Shown: piece by piece, positions 1-8,518 of the stretch | Layout: each line of letters opens with the position of its first letter | How positions within the stretch are numbered: position 1 is the first letter of the stretch | Origin: JBALVT01 sp036960305 | GTDB lineage: Bacteria; Pseudomonadota; Gammaproteobacteria; Pseudomonadales; Halieaceae | Direction: 5' to 3' | Assembly: GCA_036960305.1 (NCBI GenBank) | Contig: JBALWA010000009.1 | Location: forward strand, 1-64,000 | DNA: 64,000 nucleotides | Translations under genes and position numbers: made by a program | The notes under the pieces: model-generated | Seen by the model: only the letters and a program-made list of their open reading frames with translations | Told to the model about the DNA's origin: nothing | Databases searched by the model: none

Positions 1-454
1 ACAGAAGGCAGCGCTCATTCTCCATGGCCTGCATGAATTCAGGTTCTGCCAATGTACGCCGATACGAATTATACAGTGCAGGCAATGCTTGACGGTGCTC
101 AGTCATATCGGTCAGTTGATCCTCCCGCACTCTTCCAGGCTGCAGGACCGCGTGGCTTGCCATGGGGAAAAAGCCCCAAAGCCTGTCATTCACAGGAACC
201 TCGGGACAGTTGGATTCAACCACGTTAGCGCAACCCCATACCGGCACTTTGCCCCACTCGTCCTCCGCCGGATAATAACCCCAGTAGCCAATGGTATCGC
301 CAGTAACAGCGTAGCTTACGTTGTTGGCTGTTAGCGCGAATTTATCAATTGCTACCCTGACCTCGCCTGCTGCCAGGGGACCCGTACCGCACGTGACGAT
401 TTTGGTCTTCCTCAACTGCCCACGATCTACCCACAACTCGGTACATTCAGTCAT
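1..454 (-). CDS. DUF2855 family protein, 3' end cut off by window
   Basis: The reading frame opens at an ATG at 454 with an AAGGAG ribosome site just upstream and stays open to base 2, so about 151 N-terminal residues are visible. The start reads MTECTELWVDRGQLRKTKIV, and further in there is NNVSYAVTGDTIGYWGYYP. This is the pattern of the DUF2855 family, whose N-terminus resembles the GroES-like domain of quinone oxidoreductases but whose reaction is not established. It is the most upstream visible gene of the minus-strand group read from 3486 down to 1, so it may share a transcript with the two genes before it. The family call rests on N-terminal motifs only. Confidence 0.75.
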   Translation of the reverse strand, partial: MTECTELWVDRGQLRKTKIVTCGTGPLAAGEVRVAIDKFALTANNVSYAVTGDTIGYWGYYPAEDEWGKVPVWGCANVVESNCPEVPVNDRLWGFFPMASHAVLQPGRVREDQLTDMTEHRQALPALYNSYRRTLAEPEFMQAMENERCLL

Positions 455-473
455 TCTGCTACTCCTTGATTTA

Positions 474-1544
474 TCAGCGACCAAAGTCGGGAACTGAAAT
501 CATACGGTCCCCCACAAATGATCCCATATACACCCGACCGTTTTGAGGCACGGCGATAGTTGCCATGCCCATGGGGGGACCGCTGTGGGAAAATACGACT
601 TCCGCTTCCATGGTCTCCGGGTCCATGGCGACAATCTCAAAGGGCGCCGCGCAGGGTCTTTCCTGACTATCGAAACAGGACATAATTTCTGGAAGACTCC
701 CGGAATGCGTCGCTATCCAAAGGCGCCCATCCGTGCCCCAGGCACTGTTATCCCCATTGGGTACTTCACCAACGGCAACGACGCCACCCTTATCAGCATC
801 AACTTTCCAGACCTGCCTTTCAAGGTACATATTGGCAAAGACGAAACGATCATCGGCCGATATCTCCAGACCGTTCGGCTGGGCAGCATCTGTTCCCGGG
901 AGAATCCGCAAGCCTTTCGACTTGTTCCATCGCCACAGGTCACCGCTACTGATGCCTATAAAGCTCAGCAAGTTTTCGATTAACCCGCCATTATGAAACA
1001 TTCGGCTAAATATCAAGTCACCGTTTTTCAGACCGACGACATCGTTCATAAAAGTCTCTTCCGCGGCCAGTACGCAGCCACGCCAGGTTAGAGAACTGTC
1101 AGCACCCGACCCTTCAAGTTCAAACAATTCAACCGCCTCCCGCGCGCCGTGGTTGACTACAAGGTAACGCCAGCGCCCATCGGCCAAGCGGTGCAAATGT
1201 GTACCATGAGGGCTAAAGCTCTCAAGTGGCGGTGGCGTACAGCCATCGTCGCCCCACGCTGACCCAACGCTTTCCAGAGTACCGCTACTGGGTGGAAACA
1301 AGGGGACGACGTCTTCTGTTTCGGTGTCGAACAAGGAGAGGCTGCCTGTCCCATTGGTCATGCCCCCAAAGTGCGCCAGTAATAGGTGCCTGCCGTCTTC
1401 CAGCGCAGCAATATCTTCGGGCGTCTTCATACCACAAACAGGCTTGATGTCCCCTACCGGTTCACACCCGGATATAACGGGCAGGTCCGGGGCGCACGCT
1501 GTGAGGACAGAGACCGTGATGGCCAGAAAAAGTGCTTTGAACAT
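474..1544 (-). CDS. SMP-30/gluconolactonase-like beta-propeller lipoprotein
   Basis: Predicted periplasmic lipoprotein of 356 residues. I place the start at 1544 because the next residues, MFKALFLAITVSVLTAC, form a lipoprotein signal peptide with an LTAC lipobox. An in-frame start at 1643 would add a non-signal leader and overlap the previous gene. The body has spaced strand motifs such as PNGLEISADDRFVFAN, WGTDGRLWIATH and MGMATIAVPQNGRVYMGSF, typical of SMP-30/lactonase-type six-bladed propellers. Members bind a metal and hydrolyse lactones or similar esters, but no substrate can be read here. It lies 25 bases after the DUF3604 gene and 19 bases before the DUF2855 gene, so the three look like one operon. 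Confidence 0.7.
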   Translation of the reverse strand: MFKALFLAITVSVLTACAPDLPVISGCEPVGDIKPVCGMKTPEDIAALEDGRHLLLAHFGGMTNGTGSLSLFDTETEDVVPLFPPSSGTLESVGSAWGDDGCTPPPLESFSPHGTHLHRLADGRWRYLVVNHGAREAVELFELEGSGADSSLTWRGCVLAAEETFMNDVVGLKNGDLIFSRMFHNGGLIENLLSFIGISSGDLWRWNKSKGLRILPGTDAAQPNGLEISADDRFVFANMYLERQVWKVDADKGGVVAVGEVPNGDNSAWGTDGRLWIATHSGSLPEIMSCFDSQERPCAAPFEIVAMDPETMEAEVVFSHSGPPMGMATIAVPQNGRVYMGSFVGDRMISVPDFGR

Positions 1545-1569
1545 GGCTGATGCTCTTAGTGTGTTTATA

Positions 1570-3486
1570 TTATGACGCCGGTTTATACCAGATAGGGGAA
1601 GACCAGGCGCGCTCTTGCACCACAGGTCGATGCTCATCAGCACAGCAGCCCTCCAGCCCCTCCCCTATGGTTTTCGGATTACTGCAATCTACCCCGTTAG
1701 CGGCGCAGATTCTCTGACTCCACCGACAGCTGGGATTCTCAACCACGCGCGAATAGTAATAGGCCTGTTCGCGGGGGTTGAACTGGTCGTCAGCCCACAC
1801 TGTGCACAAATTTGCATAGCCGTCACCACTCGTCTCGCAGCTGGTCAAATCAACCGAGGCGCCGTTGTCAGCACTCCCTGCAATATCGATGATACGTTCT
1901 TTCTGTTCGCCGTTTTCGTCAATCCAGCCCTTTATGATTTGCATGCGCTGTAGTGGCATACCGGGGCTATCGGGTGTGCCGGCATCCTGACGGGCAAAGA
2001 CCGCAAACCGAGGCGCTGCCCCGTCGGCATCCGCGGGTAACTCACTGCCCATAGGTACACCGTCTGCATAGGCCCTCGCGACCCTGTCGGGTGCCTGGCA
2101 CAAATCCTCTGGATAATTCCAGCCCGCGAAAAAGCGACTAACGATACGCGGACCACTGGTACCGTAAGTCTCTTTGCGGCGCATCGCATTAAACAGGGCA
2201 TCGCGACTATTTTCCTCCGCCCAAAGTACCGCCAGACCACCTGGGTTGTACTCCAGTTTGTCGGGAAGTCCGGGCGGTACAGAATCCTTCGCTGGTACGC
2301 CAGCTCCCCCGTGCCCGAGAAATTTGTCCTCTTCAGCTGCGCCAGGTGTCCCAAGGTGAGTATCCGTACTGGCGATGATGCCTGACTGATAAGGGTTCAC
2401 CCCCAGCTTTTGCTCCAGTACCATTCCGTCCAGAAGCACTTTGCGCATAAATCCCGTCTCAGGTTGAGGCTCCCCCGGGTAGCCCGCAATATTATCCTTG
2501 GGCTGTTGTTCGAAAGCACACAACTCGTCCGCTGTAATGCCGGGCTTGAAGTAACATTCCGACGCACCCTTGTGTTGCATGATTTCTGTGAGCGGTTCCA
2601 TGCGCTGTCGTGTCGCCGCGTATTCAGCGCTCATTGGCTGCCCCTGGTCATCGAGACCACTGAACATATAGCCTGCACTTAAATTGGAATTGTGGGGGAT
2701 GATCAAAGCCTCACAATTGCCGTCTTGGTCATGGCACTGCTTATCCAGACTGGCCCATAATTGCGTTGCCGTGGGGCCGTCAATAAAACTGGGGGGCAAG
2801 GTGGGAACTTCGGCATTGCGAAAAACAACATTTCTGTGCAGATTGCCGCCGGACTCCGCCTGCATGCCAGTCCACTCATAGCCCACGAAGGCGGTGAAAT
2901 CACACTCGGCGCTACGGTCGTAGTGCTGTTCTGCCGCTTCCTGCATTTCAGTCCAGGGCTTAAGTGACGCATCCATGCACAACTCGCCGTTCTCGCCACA
3001 CTGTCCCATGTGGGTCTTTTCCATAGTCGCCATGTAATTAAACAGGTAAAACGCAGCGCGGGGCCAGTGTCTGAAGAGCAGGCATTGCCAGGAACCGTGG
3101 CCCTCCTCATCAGGCGTATTGCACATGTACACCTCACCGATTAGTTCGGCGTGGTCTGAAACCATGGCAAAATCGAGCGGTCGGCTAAGCTGCAATGAGC
3201 GCATTGCCTTACCCTGATCACCCCAGGGCTGAATACCAATTTCTTCACCCCTGGCGAAGCGGTAGGCTTGCTCGGGCGTCGTACGGGTACCCTGGGTACT
3301 GGCGTCCAGAGAATAGCGAGTGTGTACATGCAGGTCACCGAAATAGGGCTGCATTAAGGTGTCATGTTCTGCACAGGGTACGCGTTCCTCGCTATAGGAA
3401 ACAGCGGTTTGAACTTCATCAGCGCGTACTAACAACGAAGCGAAAGCTAGCAACAAGAATGCTGACAGGAAACTAAGATGTTTCAT
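1570..3486 (-). CDS. Exported DUF3604 family protein with PHP-like metal site
   Basis: A 638-residue protein with an N-terminal signal peptide (MKHLSFLSAFLLLAFASLLV, cleavage near RADE). It then shows YFGDLHVHTRYSLDAS, VSDHAEL, IIPHNSNLS and ASTDTHLG, spread through the chain. These are the spaced His/Asp clusters of DUF3604, a family with a PHP-type fold, so a periplasmic metal-dependent hydrolase is plausible. The natural substrate of the family is not known to me. Many Cys residues in the C-terminal third suggest disulphides. First gene of the group that continues with the SMP-30-like lipoprotein and the DUF2855 gene; divergent from the SDR at 3594, with about 107 bases between for both promoters. 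Confidence 0.85.
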   Translation of the reverse strand: MKHLSFLSAFLLLAFASLLVRADEVQTAVSYSEERVPCAEHDTLMQPYFGDLHVHTRYSLDASTQGTRTTPEQAYRFARGEEIGIQPWGDQGKAMRSLQLSRPLDFAMVSDHAELIGEVYMCNTPDEEGHGSWQCLLFRHWPRAAFYLFNYMATMEKTHMGQCGENGELCMDASLKPWTEMQEAAEQHYDRSAECDFTAFVGYEWTGMQAESGGNLHRNVVFRNAEVPTLPPSFIDGPTATQLWASLDKQCHDQDGNCEALIIPHNSNLSAGYMFSGLDDQGQPMSAEYAATRQRMEPLTEIMQHKGASECYFKPGITADELCAFEQQPKDNIAGYPGEPQPETGFMRKVLLDGMVLEQKLGVNPYQSGIIASTDTHLGTPGAAEEDKFLGHGGAGVPAKDSVPPGLPDKLEYNPGGLAVLWAEENSRDALFNAMRRKETYGTSGPRIVSRFFAGWNYPEDLCQAPDRVARAYADGVPMGSELPADADGAAPRFAVFARQDAGTPDSPGMPLQRMQIIKGWIDENGEQKERIIDIAGSADNGASVDLTSCETSGDGYANLCTVWADDQFNPREQAYYYSRVVENPSCRWSQRICAANGVDCSNPKTIGEGLEGCCADEHRPVVQERAWSSPIWYKPAS

Positions 3487-3593
3487 TTACGTAAGATCCT
3501 ACTTTATTATATCCAACCGGTGAAACAGTATAGTGATCTACACTGATAAAACCTATACCCCAAAAAAACCCTAGTCATAGGCAGGAGCTCTCC

Positions 3594-4445
3594 ATGTCAG
3601 CGGATTTCACAATCAGCCCAGAATTCACCAAACGGTATGGCCCCTGGGCACTCATCGCCGGTGGCTCAGAGGGCATCGGCGAGGAGTTCGCCATCCAGAT
3701 GGCCGCCGTGGGTATGAACATCGTATTGCTAGCCAGGCGGGAGCAACCGCTCAACAAGTTGGCAGCAAAGCTTAGGGCAGACCATGGCGTAGAAGTGCGC
3801 ACCCTCGCAGCAGACCTCACCGGCCCCGATCTTCTGTCGCGGGTTGACAAAGTCACCTCTGACATCGAGGTTGGCATGCTGCTTTACAATGCCGGCTCCA
3901 CCATCAGCTATAACCGCTTTACAGACTGGAGCATAGAAGAGCTAGATTTCATGATGCGCCTCAACTGCCTGGCCCCCGTACACCTGGCGCACCACTTTGC
4001 CCAGGGGATGACCGAGCGACGCAAGGGAGGCATGATGTTTCTTACATCCGCCGCCGCCTTTGCTGGCTCTGCACATATGGCGATCTATCCGGCGACAAAG
4101 GCTTTTGACCACATTTTCGCCGAAGGACTGTGGCACGACCTTAAGCCCGCCGGTATCGACTGCCTGAGCCTGATCGTGGGTGCCACCAAAACACCAAGCC
4201 ACAAACACGTGGATTTCAGCAAGCTCAACCCAGCAATCAAGGACGGCGGCGCAATGGCATGCGGCGACGTCGCCCGTGAGGGACTGGCCAAACTGGGCCA
4301 CTGCTCAACCTGGATCGTGGGCGAGCACAACCGGGCACGCTTCCCGGCGACCTTCTCCGAGGATAGAGGGAAACTGATCGAAGGCATGAGTATGGCGACC
4401 GCTATGATCAATGATTTGCCTCACGTGTCCGCCCTGGCCCCCTGA
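3594..4445 (+). CDS. Short-chain dehydrogenase/reductase
   Basis: A 283-residue classical-type SDR. The Rossmann glycine motif is AGGSEGIG near residue 22, an NAG-type motif appears as YNAGS, and the catalytic YxxxK is YPATK, preceded by the serine in FLTSAAA. An NAD(P)-dependent oxidation or reduction of a hydroxyl/ketone is expected in the cytoplasm. An AGGAG ribosome site lies 7 bases before the ATG. The gene stands alone between the divergent DUF3604 gene and the diguanylate cyclase. Substrate cannot be assigned; neighbouring KstD-like and SDR genes make a lipid or steroid substrate a reasonable guess only. Confidence 0.88.
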   Translation: MSADFTISPEFTKRYGPWALIAGGSEGIGEEFAIQMAAVGMNIVLLARREQPLNKLAAKLRADHGVEVRTLAADLTGPDLLSRVDKVTSDIEVGMLLYNAGSTISYNRFTDWSIEELDFMMRLNCLAPVHLAHHFAQGMTERRKGGMMFLTSAAAFAGSAHMAIYPATKAFDHIFAEGLWHDLKPAGIDCLSLIVGATKTPSHKHVDFSKLNPAIKDGGAMACGDVAREGLAKLGHCSTWIVGEHNRARFPATFSEDRGKLIEGMSMATAMINDLPHVSALAP

Positions 4446-4567
4446 GTCTGTCGCCAGCCACGGGATGACCTTACAAAAAGTAGAGAAACAGCCTGACTGA
4501 GATGGCCTAGAGTCAGCAATTATGGTATCTATAGCTTGCCGCATAACAAAAAAACAGGGCATCCCAT

Positions 4568-5758
4568 TTGGCTGATGAACCGCATAAAGTTCAGTTCGCT
4601 TCACTGAATTCCTTTCAGGGGTATGCTATCAGCGAGAAAAAGGCCAGCGAGCGTCTCCAGACTGTCATTTCCACCGACTACGATACGGGAAAGGAGAGCA
4701 CTGAGGATCATCGCGACAGGCTATTTCTCCAGATCCTCTTAAGCCTTCTAGCCCATATTGTCGCACTGCTCGGGATATTCTACTTCCTGCTCCCCTTATC
4801 GGCTCAGGGAAAGGAAATCGGTGGCAGCCTGCTTGGGTCCGTCCTGACGATCACTCTCCTGATCACCGCGATCTTCCTGAAATTTGGCGCAAGAACGTTT
4901 TGCGTCAATCTGTTACTTGCCACCCTTGGCTCGGTGTTGCTGGGCGCCTGTTTTGTGCTGGGAGGCACACTCTCGCCGACGATGATTTTTATGCTGGCCA
5001 TACCCGTGCTTGCCGCCACGCTGATGCATTCCCGCTGGGCCACCGCCTGGACCGCAATCACAGTGGGGGCCTGGCTGCTGATACTGGTACTGGAAAATAG
5101 CGGCATCGAAATGACACGGATCACCCTGGCGGCCAATATCGGCACGGTTCAAGTACTCTCGCTACTGGGCACCGCACTTATTGTCATGTCGGTACTGGGC
5201 TCCTATGTCGCATCCAACAGTCGGCTGCGCCTTGCCATGGAGCAAAAAAACGAGCGCCTGGATTACCTGGCGAGTCACGACCCACTGACCGGCATACCGA
5301 ATCGCCGCGCATTGTTTGAGCAGGCCCAAGCGTGCCTGCTACGCGCCACCCGCTCGGGCAAGCCTTTTGCCCTGCTGGTCATCGACCTCAACAATTTCAA
5401 GCAGATCAATGACAACCTGGGCCATACAGTTGGAGATGCAGTACTGAAGCACTTCGCGCAACGTCTCTCGACGGGCTTTCGAGAAACCGATGTGATTGGT
5501 CGCCTGGGCGGCGACGAGTTTGGGGTGTTACTGGAACCTGTAGACGACTTTGTCGCGGTAAAAAAAGCGGTTGATCGTTTTATCGGTGAGAACAACAGCC
5601 AGGTTGAAGTCGATGGCCACACGGTGGAGTACACCTGCGCTACCGGCACCGCGCTCTACCCCGAGCACGGCAGTCGCATCCTCGATTTATATGAAGAAGC
5701 CGACGCAGCCATGTACCGCGCCAAGCGCAGTACGCCTAGCGAATTTACCTGGCGTTAA
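4568..5758 (+). CDS. Membrane-bound diguanylate cyclase (GGDEF)
   Basis: About five or six hydrophobic segments (residues ~55-220) precede a GGDEF domain, so this is an integral membrane enzyme making cyclic di-GMP from two GTP. The signature GGDEF is intact at residues 314-318, and an RETD inhibitory I-site sits exactly five residues upstream (305-308), so product inhibition is expected. No EAL domain is present. The start is a TTG: an in-frame stop at 4544-4546 leaves little room, no ATG follows before the membrane region, and the ribosome site is weak, so the exact start is uncertain. Its stop codon overlaps that of the convergent SDR in a shared TTAA at 5755-5758. The N-terminal sensor resembles no family I can name. 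Confidence 0.9.
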   Translation: MADEPHKVQFASLNSFQGYAISEKKASERLQTVISTDYDTGKESTEDHRDRLFLQILLSLLAHIVALLGIFYFLLPLSAQGKEIGGSLLGSVLTITLLITAIFLKFGARTFCVNLLLATLGSVLLGACFVLGGTLSPTMIFMLAIPVLAATLMHSRWATAWTAITVGAWLLILVLENSGIEMTRITLAANIGTVQVLSLLGTALIVMSVLGSYVASNSRLRLAMEQKNERLDYLASHDPLTGIPNRRALFEQAQACLLRATRSGKPFALLVIDLNNFKQINDNLGHTVGDAVLKHFAQRLSTGFRETDVIGRLGGDEFGVLLEPVDDFVAVKKAVDRFIGENNSQVEVDGHTVEYTCATGTALYPEHGSRILDLYEEADAAMYRAKRSTPSEFTWR

Positions 5759-6585
5759 CTGGCCCCGCTGGTTGAGCCGTAGCGCTGGGTGCTCGCATCC
5801 AGGGCATCGAGAATACCATCGTGACGCATTTTTATAATATCGCGATAGTCATCGTGCGTAATAACGTAGAATCCGCCCTCTTTGACAGCGTCCATCACCT
5901 GCGCCCCCACAGCCGAAGGAGGGATACCGCTGGCGATATCAGGGGCCGGTTGCTGATGATCGATACCTGAGTTCACCGAGTCAGGCCGCACAGCAAAAGA
6001 CTGGTCAATCAGGTTGGTATCAACCAGGCCCGGACATAATACAGAAACGCCGACACCCTGCCCCGCCACTTCCATCAGCAGTGCCTCAGACAAACCGACA
6101 ATGGCAAATTTAGTGGTAGTGTAAAGGCCTTCGGGCGGACCAGAGATTAAGCCGCCCATAGAGGCCGTGTTGACAATATGGCCTTCGCCTTGCTCTATGA
6201 GCAACGGCAGGAAAGCCTTCACGCCATGTATTACGCCATAGAGGTTAACATTGATGAGGAACTGCCAGTCCTTGATATCGGCTTCCTGCATTAAAGCCCC
6301 AAGCCAAACACCCGCATTATTGCAAAGTAGGTGAACCCCACCGAAACGTTCCACCGCCTCATCCCGCAGGGCCTCAACGGATGCCAGGTCCGAAACGTCG
6401 ACTTTGACTGCTATCGCCTCCCCGCCCTGGTCACACAAATCACTGGCGACAGCGCGAGCTTTCTCAATATCGATATCCGCGACCACTACCTTCATACCGG
6501 CACCAGCTGCGGCTCTGGCGATGCCCTCGCCAATCCCGGAGCCCGCGCCAGTGACAACCGCAACCTTCCCGTTTAGATCCTGCAT
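5755..6585 (-). CDS. Short-chain dehydrogenase/reductase
   Basis: A 276-residue classical SDR: TGAGSGIG coenzyme motif near the N-terminus, NNAG (CNNAGVW), catalytic serine in NTASMGG, and YTTTK as the YxxxK pair. The acidic residue after the second strand (ADID) suggests NAD preference, which is inference. I chose the ATG at 6585 because a GAGGA ribosome site lies 7 bases upstream; the ATG at 6591 is too close to it, and the longer open frame to 6660 lacks a site. It runs convergently into the GGDEF gene with a 4-base overlap. It is divergent from the KstD-like flavoprotein, which may mean joint use in alcohol/ketone or steroid oxidation. Confidence 0.88.
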   Translation of the reverse strand: MQDLNGKVAVVTGAGSGIGEGIARAAAGAGMKVVVADIDIEKARAVASDLCDQGGEAIAVKVDVSDLASVEALRDEAVERFGGVHLLCNNAGVWLGALMQEADIKDWQFLINVNLYGVIHGVKAFLPLLIEQGEGHIVNTASMGGLISGPPEGLYTTTKFAIVGLSEALLMEVAGQGVGVSVLCPGLVDTNLIDQSFAVRPDSVNSGIDHQQPAPDIASGIPPSAVGAQVMDAVKEGGFYVITHDDYRDIIKMRHDGILDALDASTQRYGSTSGAS

Positions 6586-6817
6586 CTTCATTTCCTCGAT
6601 TAGCAATTTTTTAGCTGGGGCGTATACAGGCAATGTGGTACAGCCATTCGCCTTAAACAATATCCTGCAGGGACAATAGGTGGGGCGAAAGCTTAGGTCA
6701 ACTAATACGGCCGGATTATTAAACCGCCGCCCTGCATTTCATTTTTGCGACTGGCTCAAGGTCGCTAGCACTGCCAGACTGGTACACAATGGACAAAACA
6801 ACAATGATAAGGCGATT

Positions 6818-8518
6818 ATGGAACAGGAAGTAGATTGGCTGGTAGCAGGTAGTGGTGCCGCGGGAATGACTGGCGCTGTAGTAGCCCATCAACTCGGTGG
6901 CGAGGTTCTGCTGGTTGAAAAAGAAGCCGTCTACGGTGGCACGACGGCGAAGTCTGGCGGTGTGGCATGGATACCAGGCAATCACCGCCAGCAGGCCGCA
7001 GGAATCAGCGACAGCGTTGAGGAGGGCTATACCTACCTGAAAGGCCTCATAGGTGACACTGTTGATGATGCTCGCCTGCGAGCCTACGCCCAACGCGCAG
7101 CTGAAATGTTGGGCTTTATGATGGAACACAGCCATCTCCACTACACGCCCCTCCCCGAGTACATGGACTACTACGAACACATTCCAGGCGCCAAGACCGG
7201 TGGACGCTCCATGGATTCAGCGCCTTTTAGTCTGCGTAAGCTCGGTCGCGAGGCGAAATTCCTGCGTCGCGGCCACTACGCGGGGCTGATGCTGCCCTTC
7301 AACGTCACCGTTATAGAGGGCGTAAAACTCCAAGCCATGGACCGGGGTGCCTACTTCACCGGTTTGAAATTGCTACTGCGCTATCTACTGGACATTCCGG
7401 CCAGGTTAAGAAAAGAAGAAGACAACCGTGCCACACTGGGCCCGTCGGTAGTGGCGCGCCTGCGCCGCTCGATGATGGACCGCGACATACCCTTATGGCT
7501 TAACGCCCCCATGAAGGAACTGATCATCGAAGACGGTCGGGTGCGCGGCGCGATTATCAGCCGGGATAATGAGGAGATTCGAATCATCGCCAGGCGCGGC
7601 GTGCTGCTTGCTACCGGCGGATTCTCTCAGAACGCGCAACTCCGTCAACTGCACCAGCAAGCTCCAACGGGCGCCGATTGGACCGCCTCGGCACCGGGCG
7701 CCACCGGTGACGGCATTGTCATGGGCCAAAAAGTAGGCGCAGCTCTGGGTTTTATGAGCAGCGCCTGGTGGTCACCTACCTATACCCTGCCCGACGGGCG
7801 AACCCTTGCACTGATATCGGGCAAATCCTATCCCGGTTCAATCATGATAAATCGTCAGGGTAAGCGCTTCACCAACGAGGCCCAACCCTACGAAGACTTG
7901 ATCAAGGACCAATATGCCAGTGAGGCCAGGGGTGAAGACGCGATACCCTGCTACCTGATATTCGATGCCAAATACCGTAGCAAATACTCAGCTGGCCACA
8001 TCAAGCCCGGAAAAATTGAAGACGATGATAAAATACCCCCCGCCAATCTAGAGTCTGGCCTGTTGACTATCGCCCCAACACTGGCCGCACTTGCCGACAA
8101 GCTATCAATCGATTGCGAGGCCCTGCAGTCCACCGTAGCCCGCTTCAATGAGTTCGCACGTCAGGGAGTAGACCCGGACTTCGGCCGTGGCAGCACCGAG
8201 CACGACAAATACTATGCCGATAAAAAAGTCAGCCCCAACCCGTCTCTCGGCCCACTCGAACAGGGCCCCTTCTATGCCCTTCGCTGCGATCCAGGCGACC
8301 TTGATACCAAAGGCGGCCTGGCTTGTGACGAGCACGGCCGGGTTACTACTGCCGCCGGCGCCATCATTCCAGGACTTTATGCCGCCGGCAACACCAGTGC
8401 CGCAGTAATGGGCGACACCTACCCGGGTGCTGGCGCAACAATAGGCTCCGCCATGACCTTTGCTTATATCGCAGCACAGCACGCCATGGGGTCGCCGCCA
8501 GAGGGCGGTAATGCATGA
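6818..8518 (+). CDS. KstD-like FAD-dependent dehydrogenase (3-ketosteroid delta1-dehydrogenase family)
   Basis: A 566-residue flavoprotein starting MEQEVDWLVAGSGAAGM, with the GxGxxG dinucleotide site at once after the start and the substrate-domain motif GGTTAKSGGVAWIPGN. The C-terminus carries GDLDTKGGL, GLYAAGNTSAAVMGDTYPG and GATIGSAMTF. This end is characteristic of the KstD / FAD_binding_2 group, where the Tyr of TYPG is part of the steroid active site. Likely reaction: FAD-linked 1,2-desaturation of a 3-keto ring or a related ketone. I use the ATG at 6818 (AAGG five bases upstream) rather than an in-frame start at 6680. The stop overlaps the next gene's start by 4 bases (ATGA). Steroid specificity is inferred. 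Confidence 0.82.
   Translation: MEQEVDWLVAGSGAAGMTGAVVAHQLGGEVLLVEKEAVYGGTTAKSGGVAWIPGNHRQQAAGISDSVEEGYTYLKGLIGDTVDDARLRAYAQRAAEMLGFMMEHSHLHYTPLPEYMDYYEHIPGAKTGGRSMDSAPFSLRKLGREAKFLRRGHYAGLMLPFNVTVIEGVKLQAMDRGAYFTGLKLLLRYLLDIPARLRKEEDNRATLGPSVVARLRRSMMDRDIPLWLNAPMKELIIEDGRVRGAIISRDNEEIRIIARRGVLLATGGFSQNAQLRQLHQQAPTGADWTASAPGATGDGIVMGQKVGAALGFMSSAWWSPTYTLPDGRTLALISGKSYPGSIMINRQGKRFTNEAQPYEDLIKDQYASEARGEDAIPCYLIFDAKYRSKYSAGHIKPGKIEDDDKIPPANLESGLLTIAPTLAALADKLSIDCEALQSTVARFNEFARQGVDPDFGRGSTEHDKYYADKKVSPNPSLGPLEQGPFYALRCDPGDLDTKGGLACDEHGRVTTAAGAIIPGLYAAGNTSAAVMGDTYPGAGATIGSAMTFAYIAAQHAMGSPPEGGNA

Noticed and set aside
1545..1643. Longer N-terminus for the SMP-30-like lipoprotein
   Set aside because: It would bury the lipobox signal and overlap the DUF3604 gene.
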